A stretch of 64,000 nucleotides of DNA, taken from assembly GCF_921293095.1 (NCBI RefSeq), contig NC_060247.1, forward strand, positions 108,829,111 to 108,893,110. The letters are read 5' to 3'. Both the position numbers and the translations under genes were made by a program. The notes beneath the pieces are model-generated. The model saw nothing but the letters and a program-made list of their open reading frames with translations, made no database searches and was not told the DNA's origin. Positions within the stretch are counted from its first letter, which is position 1. Every line of letters begins with the position of its first letter. The DNA comes from Ischnura elegans (lineage: Eukaryota; Arthropoda; Insecta; Odonata; Coenagrionidae). Below, piece by piece: positions 57,440 through 64,000 of the stretch.

Positions 57440-58500
57440 TTGTTTTTGTCATTAAATAGCTGACAACTTCCAATTCATAGTGGGAATGTTGCTATTTTTC
57501 CAGTAGTATTTGATTGCACAAACAAAGTCACCATCCTCTCCACCACTTTAGTACTTGTGACTACTATGGTAGCGTCAACGATGTCATTACATGCACGGGC
57601 AATGTATGAATCTAATGAATTGATGAAGAGATTTTGAATGCATTTTAGCTCAGAGTCGGAAATATGGTCTACAAGCCTTTAAAATTTAAACTAAAGCCAC
57701 CAAACTTTAAACTTGGATGAAAGCAAGAAGCTAGAATAGCCTCATTTCTCAAAAGCCAGGAAATAAATTGAAAAAATGATTGAAGCCTATCTTGCGAGCT
57801 ATTCACCCATGCTTTTGCAGCTCTGAGATTTTTTACATTAAATGAAACTAGCTTGGAGTTGGGAGGTAATGTGAAGTGTTGAAGGGGCCATAACAAAATG
57901 ATGGTTCTTAATGCTATACTTTGATGAAAAACCAGATAATTCCCTAAAAATGGTATTCAATTTGGCTGCTAATTTAAAGGATGGTGAGCCTAAAAGACCA
58001 CGGGGCGAATGGACATTCCATCTTTGTGAATCTTAGGAAGGCCATAAAACTTAGGAGGTAGAGGATTCATTTGTAGTAACTTATTTTCTCTACATCACAC
58101 AAAAGATTAGAGCAGAAAGATAAAGCTGTTTTAACACTTTTTAGAAATCTATCAGTGGGATCAAGAGGGAGAATCACAAAGGGGTTATCCTCCAACACAT
58201 TATTCTATGTATGAGAACTTATTTATGATTATTACACTGTTACTTTTGTCTGCTTTGGAAATAATCAGGTTTTCTTTAAGTACCTTCTCTTTGATGGATT
58301 GAGCCTTTTTTTGCAATTCACTTTCATGCAGTGAGATATGCTTGGATTAACAAGTGTGGAAGTAATTATATCTGCACATTTTTGCTTTATGCCTGTATGC
58401 TCATGCCAGAGGGCTACTTCACAGTGTTTGTGGGAGATCTTTCCAACAAGCGCTTGCAAATTCCCCAAAAATAAATGCAATGCTTCCTTTTTACAACCCT
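57440..58500 (-). mobile_element. Penelope-like element, reverse transcriptase remains
   Basis: On the minus strand, near 58056-58022, the reading contains KFYGLPKIHKDGMSIRPVV, the hallmark Y-G-L-P-K-I-H-K...R-P motif of Penelope-like reverse transcriptases, followed by KLAAKLNTIFRELSGFSSKY. A more N-terminal piece lies at 58480-58265. The frame is interrupted several times, so this is a relic. It lies in the opposite orientation to the endonuclease fragment starting at about 58540, so the two are probably separate or inverted partial copies. Confidence 0.75.
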
Positions 58501-58749
58501 GGTGCTCTTGGTAAAATTTTATGTCGTAACAAAGACAAAGTAGAACCTGTCCATCAATCCGGCATACATTAAGTTAATTTGTGATTCATGCAGCATGTGC
58601 TACATAGGCCAGATATGCAGAAGTTTCATTACCAAAATGAAAGACCATAGACGGTGCTAGAAAAATCAGGATGAAATGTCACTTCTCGTCAAACACTTGC
58701 AACAGACTAGCCATTCTTGTTATTTCCAACCAGAAATTCTCCACCTTAA

Positions 58750-59484
58750 CCCTTTCGCTGCTGTTCAATCTCCGAAAATCTTCTCCTCACATGCGGCGAA
58801 AATGTTAAAATGCGTTTTGTGGGCCCATGGAGCAGGTACTTCCAGGATGGGTGTGGTACACACTCCGAAGGGTCGCTAATCCGTGGCCCTATCCTCGACG
58901 AGCTCATCCACGCAGGACCGTCTCTTCGACCCTACCAGCCGAAAAGTGACCACTCTGACTGTGATTTCAAATTCAATCACTCAATCTAATCATCAAAAAA
59001 TAATTGTTTTCATCATACTCCTGCCAATCAAGCAATCAAGTACGTCTTTGAACCGTGTTTCTACGATGAAAAATAACGATTTTGTTAACTTTTCCAGAAA
59101 CGTGGCTGAGAACAACCGGAAAAATGGCCATTTTAGCAAAGTTAACAAAATCGTATTTTTCATTGCAGAAACACGGTTCTAAGACGTACTTGATTGAATG
59201 ATTGGCGGGAGTGCGATGAAAACAATAATTCTTTGATGATCGGATTGAGTGATTGATTTTCAACTTGCAGTCGGAGAGGTCACTTTTCGGGAGGTAGGCT
59301 GCCTGCTCGTAGGGTCGAGGAGACGGTCCTGCGTGGGTGAGCTGGTCGAGGATAGGGTCGTGGATTAGCGACCCTTCGAAGTGCTTCGGCAAAAGTACTG
59401 ACCGCATGGCAGGGAGGAAGAAAAAGTACATACACAGCAGTCTGCCGTGCGGACATACTAGGTACGTCCACAGCAGTGAAAGGG
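58750..59484. mobile_element. 735-bp foldback TTAA element, piggyBac-like, inside the Penelope-like copy
   Basis: TTAA flanks both sides (58746-58749 and 59485-59488). The ends are CCCTTTCGCTGCTGT and its inverted match ACAGCAGTGAAAGGG. Nearly the whole insert is one long imperfect inverted repeat meeting near 59110; for example, the block around 58870-58935 reappears inverted at about 59305-59375. TTAA target duplications and CCC...GGG termini fit non-autonomous piggyBac-type elements. No transposase was seen. Confidence 0.7.
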
Positions 59485-60114
59485 TTAAAAATAGGAGCCC
59501 AAGACAAGATATTTAACAGCAATTTGAAATTGTGCAAAGTGATATACATATGCTCATAAATAAACAAGTATTTGTTACTCGCTTTCCTCTCCTTAAGATC
59601 CCCTTCCTGAAAACAAATAGTTAAATTCTTTCTTCACCCACTCCTTAACCAACTCCAACCTCCACAGAGTTTTTCCATTCGCCCATCCACTACCTCTGTA
59701 TTGTGTTGAACATTTTCCTCCGCTTGCAATCCCTGCCTGGTGCTGCTGCTAATTCTCACTCCTTTATCAGTACCCTTTCAGGGACTTCTCTCCCCCACCT
59801 CTTCCTTGATTCGCCACTTACTCCCACCTCTCCATTTCTAATGACAGGCCTCTCTTTCACACTGCCCAATCTATTCTTCTTTATTCCCTTGGCCTTCCCA
59901 TTTCTTTGGCTCTTTTTCCCCAGTGTCATTCTTCTACAGTTATGAGTAGAGTCCTACTTCAACCCCTGGGTTTTATCATATTTCTTTAGTTGTATATTTT
60001 CTCATTGTCTCCCTACCATATGTCCGTTTCCCACCCTTTCCTCAAATTTGTCAAATCCTTCCCTACCTCTTCCTCAAATGTACAAATGTGATGTTCTCAC
60101 AAACTACTATACCT

Positions 60115-60155
60115 TGTACCAGATGATGGCTCTGTGAGCCTAAACATATCGTACA
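60115..60155 (+). ncRNA. Hammerhead-ribozyme-like motif at the Penelope-like 3' end
   Basis: Type I layout: stem I TGTAC (60115-60119) pairs with GTACA (60151-60155). The core is CAGATGA where CTGATGA is expected. Stem II is GGCTC-TGT-GAGCC (60128-60140), perfectly paired. TAAA replaces GAAA, then CATA-TC precedes the expected cleavage point after 60150. Two core differences suggest it is no longer active. Confidence 0.6.
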
Positions 60156-60453
60156 TATTAAATTATTGAGGAAAAGTGCAACTACCTTCCATTTAATTAC
60201 CCAAGTAAAACTTTCATCATACAAGGTAGCTCAGATTAATAAACTGGCCTCCAATCTAGTTTTTCTTAAGAAAAGGAAATGTTTGGCTAAAATGTTTTCC
60301 AAGGAAAATTTTCCAAGATTTATGAGCGGGGAGAGAGCAATATTATTGTGTTACTGCCCATGATGACTCAATTCCAGCATTGCAAAGGAAGTACAAAACA
60401 CTTAATTTTTTTCTAGTCCGTGAAACTTATGTTGAGTGCAACAGAAGCATTAA

Positions 60454-60675
60454 CCCATTAGTGCATAGCGTCCGATATATCAGACGTGTGTATTTTATTT
60501 TTTTATGGGCTTCAGTTGAGTTGCGCTACGTTTTAATACTGTATTAAGTTCAAATGGATGTCTGTATTCACCCCCCTGCTAATATTTTAGTTGACTCATT
60601 GAATTTATCGACTAGAGAAGTATTATTGTGAGACATGGCACACGTCAGATATATCGGACGCTATGCACTAATGGG
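60454..60675. mobile_element. 222-bp TTAA MITE, piggyBac-like
   Basis: The inverted ends match over about 29 bases, starting CCCATTAGTGCATAGCGTCC and reaching the palindrome GATATATC. Perfect TTAA flanks lie at 60450-60453 and 60676-60679. The very close ends suggest a fairly recent insertion. It is non-coding. Confidence 0.85.
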
Positions 60676-61518
60676 TTAATTCATCCGAGTGACTTCAGTT
60701 CTTATGCATTTGAAGGTACTCACTTTACTATGAGGCACATTTTTTCACATCTATTTACATGCAATTTGCCATTGATGGCAGCAGCTTGCCTGCTGCCCTG
60801 GTTTTAGTGTGCACTTCTCCTTATGTCAATCAAGGCTGATGTAAGCCATGATTTTCCCGGACTTTCCAGGAGAAAGATAATATCATGACTTTAAAAAATC
60901 ACCTCTTTTGGAAAAGTAGAGATAAAATAAAAATAATGGCTAAAGACACCACAGGTGGACCGACAGCACCTTCTATGAAATTACTGCCGGTCCAATGCAT
61001 ACCATAAGTTCACATGACTGTTCACTCATCAAAATAAAAGTTTTGATGGGTTCAAAGTTTAAGCAAAAAATTTTCATAAAATAAAATATGTCCTTTTGAC
61101 TGAAGTTCAATTTTCCATCACCATTATTTTTTTCCAGAGAAGGCAACACAAAATCATAGTTTGTACTCCAGCACAATATTGAACAAAGTAGTATAAAAAG
61201 CCAACAGAGGAAGTGAGGCAACAACCCAATACTACATTGAAAAGCTGACGTCAAACGAGAAATTTTTCACCAAATGACAATGAAATTCTCCAAGCATACC
61301 AAATACATTTTTTGATGGCTAACTTTGATAATGATATCAACCTTTTGGTTGAGGCAATGGTCAATGCCCAATTTCATCATGCCAATACGAATTTTTCGAA
61401 GCTGAATGAAGTATCCCCTCAATTCCATGGATAATTTCCATCAATAAGAAAATAAAGGAGATCCTAAGTAAACACACCTTAACTGTCAGTGGCGGCTTAT
61501 GCACCTCGGCTGTTAAGT
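60676..61518. other. No gene recognised
   Basis: AT-rich sequence between two MITEs. No coding region, repeat boundary or RNA structure was recognised. Confidence 0.5.
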
Positions 61519-61526
61519 GTAGTGGG

Positions 61527-62238
61527 TAGTGATGAGCGATATATCGCTAACTGTGATTGAATCACCGTTACTGAAAAGTAGCAGTCACTGTCGGTGATTC
61601 AATATTCGAAATCACTGTGATCGGTGATTCAATCACTGGATTCGGTGAAGATAGCTCTGGCTGCTACCAAGTGATATGCGATATATCGCCACCTGTGATT
61701 GAAGAGAAGTAGCCGATCACTGCCGGTGACTAAATCACCAATTACTCTAAATCACTGCGACTGTGAATACGGTGAAGTTAGCTTCGGCAGCTACCATGAT
61801 GCTACCAATAGTAAAATAAGGATGTCTTATTCATCTTGTATGATAAATAAGACATTCTGTGCGAAATATACAGCTAAAGCTTTGAATTATGATGGTTTGA
61901 TTATAAATATGTATAAGAAATGATTGCCCCTTATCAATTCTTTTACCACTTCAAATTTACTTAATTATTGTAATATAAACTCGGAATTAGAACTATTCTC
62001 TCAAAAAAAATATTTTGCCTAATTTTACAATTTTCTATAAGTTTATTTGTTCCTATTGAGGAGAGCTCATTCCTTGGAATCGGACAAAGTAGCAGGAATA
62101 GCAGCACCACGAATCACCGATGACTTTAAAGAGTGATTCACCTCGGTGATCGCAATCACAGTTAAGAATCACCGTTACTGATGAGTAGCAGTCACAGGTA
62201 ACGAAGTGATCCGAAAATCACAGTTCGGCTCATCACTA
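61527..62238. mobile_element. 712-bp non-autonomous hAT-like element with internal repeats
   Basis: It is bounded by TAGTGATGAGC and its inverse GGCTCATCACTA, with a perfect 8-bp target duplication GTAGTGGG (61519-61526 and 62239-62246). Eight-base duplications define hAT elements. Two imperfect tandem units of roughly 140-160 bp lie at about 61536-61675 and 61676-61800; each starts near GATATATCGC and ends near a GCTACCA block. Motifs such as GTGATT, AATCACC and GTAGCAGTCAC recur in both orientations. No transposase was seen. Confidence 0.85.
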
Positions 62239-62246
62239 GTAGTGGG

Positions 62247-62730
62247 GAAATACAATGGCTAGTTTTTAAATATTTTATTACATTCATGACACTGCAAAAT
62301 TACAATGTTTTAGACAGTGTCACTTTTTTTACCATGATTATTGACTTTGACAAGAAAATGTATAATAGTCTTGCATACCAATACATTATAAAAATAGCTT
62401 CATGATTTTTCTCAAAGGTGCTCAGTCCCTCAGTGATGAATGTATCTAATATTTTCTGTTGCTGAGAGCAGAATGATTTGGGGAAATTATTAGGTACATA
62501 CATCACTGAGTTTTCCAGAGCATTGTGAATTTATGTTGAAGCAAGAATATTACCAAAGGAGCTTGCTGACACTTCCCTAACATCCCACAGCTTTGTAATA
62601 TTTTAGCAATACTGTGTAAACAGGAAATGTTTTATATATTCTCCACACCAATGCCTCTGAGATACTTAAAGAGTCCTTTTATTTTCAGACCAAAACATAA
62701 TATACAAGCTACAAAAAGACGAACAGCAAA
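62247..62730. other. No gene recognised; 3' flank of MRPS21
   Basis: AT-rich. Apart from the MRPS21 poly(A) signal at 62678-62683, nothing was recognised. Confidence 0.5.
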
Positions 62731-63164
62731 TTAAGCATACCAGGGGTATGGGTCTGTTCGGTTCTTTCGCATTACAAATTTAATTTTCCGATCCATATCC
62801 TCATTGTAAATGGATTTACATTTCTCATAATTGATTCGACGTCGATACTGAAATTCAAAACAAACGTCCGGTGAAGAAAATTACGGACTGATGAGAACAT
62901 ACTAATACATTCATACCTAAAATCCAAACGTTACCTGAAATGGTTTTTCGTAATACCTCGTGCGGCGAAACTGATCGAGAATTCCTTCTTTGCCTAATAT
63001 TCTGCAAAAATAATATAAAGGGATTGTCAGGAGGAAGCCTTAACCAACATCAAATTCAAAGGGATGCAAAAACCATACCTATTCATAACTCGACATGCTT
63101 CATCGATGTTATTATTCCTCACAAAAACTGTTCGGGCGATGAAGCTCGCATGGTGAAGAACCAT
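62731..63164 (-). CDS. MRPS21: Mitochondrial ribosomal protein S21 (bS21m), three exons
   Basis: bS21m is a nuclear-encoded protein of the small mitoribosomal subunit, homologous to bacterial bS21. Coding exons in reading order are 63164-63079 (28 codons plus two bases), 63001-62935 and 62847-62731 (stop TAA). Donors are AATAG|GTATGG and TTTCAG|GTAACG; acceptors are TTTTGCAG and ATTTCAG. The product has 89 residues against 87 in human. Conserved parts include FIARTVFV near the start, R-R-x-R-Y-Y-E-K-P at the second exon end, [10 protein letters not shown]-x-I-Y-N, and the tail [16 protein letters not shown], against human KINFLMRKNRADPWQG. AATAAA on the minus strand at 62683-62678 lies about 50 bases past the stop. 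It is head to head with UVSSA. Confidence 0.97.
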
Positions 63165-63535
63165 TTTGTAAAAAATTGACCCTTAAGAACTTTTCTATGA
63201 TCCGAATATCATACTTTACATATCACCAAACACACCTTTGAAGACTTTACAAATTCTTGAAAGCAGTCGCGATTATCGAGGCTATTTTAAACAGTAGAGC
63301 ATCGATGGCCGCCACGCTTGAACGCCCGTGAGCTTGGAGTTGTAAACAAATTTTGTGAAATAAATACTGCTTTTTATCGAGTTTACTTCAAGTCTCAGTT
63401 TATTAAGACTTTCGTGATTTATGTGAATGAAGAGCGTAATCGGCGCACTGAAAATCTAAGAACTAAACGTATATAATCTTTGGAACTAAACGTCTTTCAT
63501 GATATAAATCAATTGGATCTCAAGTCTAAACAACA
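63165..63535. promoter_or_regulatory. Shared promoter region of MRPS21 and UVSSA
   Basis: Only 371 bp separate the two divergent start codons, so 5' UTRs and promoters of both genes must lie here. ATCGATGG at about 63301 and nearby ATCGAG sites resemble the DRE core bound by DREF at insect housekeeping promoters. No TATA box was noticed. Shared regulation is inferred. Confidence 0.6.
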
Positions 63536-64000
63536 ATGAGTTGCAATACGTCAGTGAAAATGAAACGAGTTGACATCAATCGAAAACAAAAAGCTGTGAA
63601 GGATACATCACCCTCTGGCCAAATTAAGTCAATCATCCAAGAGTTGACGCATTCTGGGCAGAAGGAATTGGACGGGAAACTGATATCTTCATTGAGGAAT
63701 TTCTGCAAGTATGATACCACCAACTATTTTATATACTTATATGTATAACATCCTCATTACAATTGCCATTTCAACCATGCAAGTGATGACTGTGCATTCA
63801 AAGGTTATAACTCATTAATATTTATTCCATTGGCAATGAAAAACCTTACTCTTGCTGGCCGGACAAGACTTTTTCGTATTTGTATAGTCTATTCGGTCGA
63901 GTGATTCATTAAATACTGAATATTTCAGGCAATCAGAAGACTACGTTCGAAAAAGTTACCAAATGGTCATGCATCAGTTGGAAAAGGATCATGCTGAAGT
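63536..64000 (+). CDS. UVSSA: UV-stimulated scaffold protein A, N-terminal part (runs off window)
   Basis: UVSSA is recruited to stalled RNA polymerase II in transcription-coupled nucleotide excision repair and brings in TFIIH and USP7. The first coding exon is 63536-63708 (57 codons plus two bases; donor TGCAA|GTATGA). The next begins at 63929 after TATTTCAG and is cut by the window end. The joined reading matches the start of the UVSSA VHS-like domain: IKSIIQELTHSGQKELDG against human LSKLVEELTTSGEPRLNP, then SEDYVRKSYQMVMHQLEKDH against SEEQLSRAYRLLIAQLTQEH. About 28 residues precede the conserved block; a second in-frame ATG at codon 9 is an alternative start. The intron is 220 bp. Confidence 0.93.

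Larger units (their letters stand above)
58540..60165 (+). mobile_element. Penelope-like element 3' part: GIY-YIG endonuclease remains plus hammerhead-like end
   Basis: From about 58580 the plus strand reads CDSCSMCYIGQICRSFITKM, matching the C-x-x-C...Y-I-G-Q-x-x-R-S-F signature of the GIY-YIG endonuclease at the C-terminus of Penelope-like elements. The similarity seems to resume after the foldback insert at 58750-59484. The copy appears to end near 60165 in a hammerhead-like motif, a known feature of these elements. A pyrimidine-rich stretch at 59640-59940 sits within the unit and was not recognised. It is decayed. Confidence 0.65.

Noticed and set aside
1-64000. CRISPR arrays, rRNA genes, retroviral or LTR elements, Polintons
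   Set aside because: No regularly spaced repeats, rRNA signatures, long terminal direct repeats, capsid or envelope-like coding were recognised.

Overview
The window looks like an insect nuclear genome: AT-rich, intron-bearing, gene-poor and packed with diverged transposable elements. The best clue is a single-exon-encoded bZIP protein at 31758-33167 that matches the gap-gene factor Giant. Three small housekeeping genes with clean GT-AG introns sit at the right end. The mix of CR1/L2-like and RTE-like LINEs, Penelope-like elements, tRNA-derived SINEs and many hAT-like and piggyBac-like MITEs suits a large-genome, perhaps hemimetabolous, insect. The sequence alone does not fix the species.

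Layout. 1-25.7 kb has no recognisable host gene. It holds SINE heads (2.3, 3.6, 6.2 and 6.7 kb), at least nine pieces of one CR1/L2-like LINE family, hairpin retroposons (2.5, 12.1 and 20.7 kb), small MITEs, and two diverged copies of a 300-350 bp block (11.0 and 12.5 kb). 25.8-33.2 kb is the giant locus: a GC-rich island, a possible first coding exon at 26459-26557, a long intron if that exon is real, and the main exon at 31758-33167. 33.2-55.7 kb is mostly non-coding, with a CR1-like LINE inside a TTAA-type transposon (34.6-37.0 kb), several MITEs, an RTE-like LINE relic (50.8-51.8 kb) and GC-rich islands that could be regulatory.

The right end is a housekeeping cluster. BORCS7 (55783-56287, minus, three exons) encodes a BORC subunit of lysosome positioning. 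MRPS21 (62731-63164, minus, three exons) encodes mitoribosomal protein bS21m. UVSSA (63536 to beyond the window, plus) is a transcription-coupled repair factor. MRPS21 and UVSSA are head to head with 371 bp between their start codons, so they probably share a promoter. Between BORCS7 and MRPS21 lie Penelope-like element remains, one of which is split by a 735-bp foldback TTAA element.

The most unusual signal is a set of hammerhead-ribozyme-like motifs (clearest at 12.1, 17.3, 29.0, 38.1, 48.4 and 60.1 kb). Most lie in short hairpin inserts flanked by 10-13 bp direct repeats; one lies at the end of the Penelope-like element. This points to a family of short hairpin retroposons, probably mobilised by Penelope-like or LINE enzymes. 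No CRISPR array, rRNA gene, clear functional tRNA gene or intact autonomous transposon was seen.
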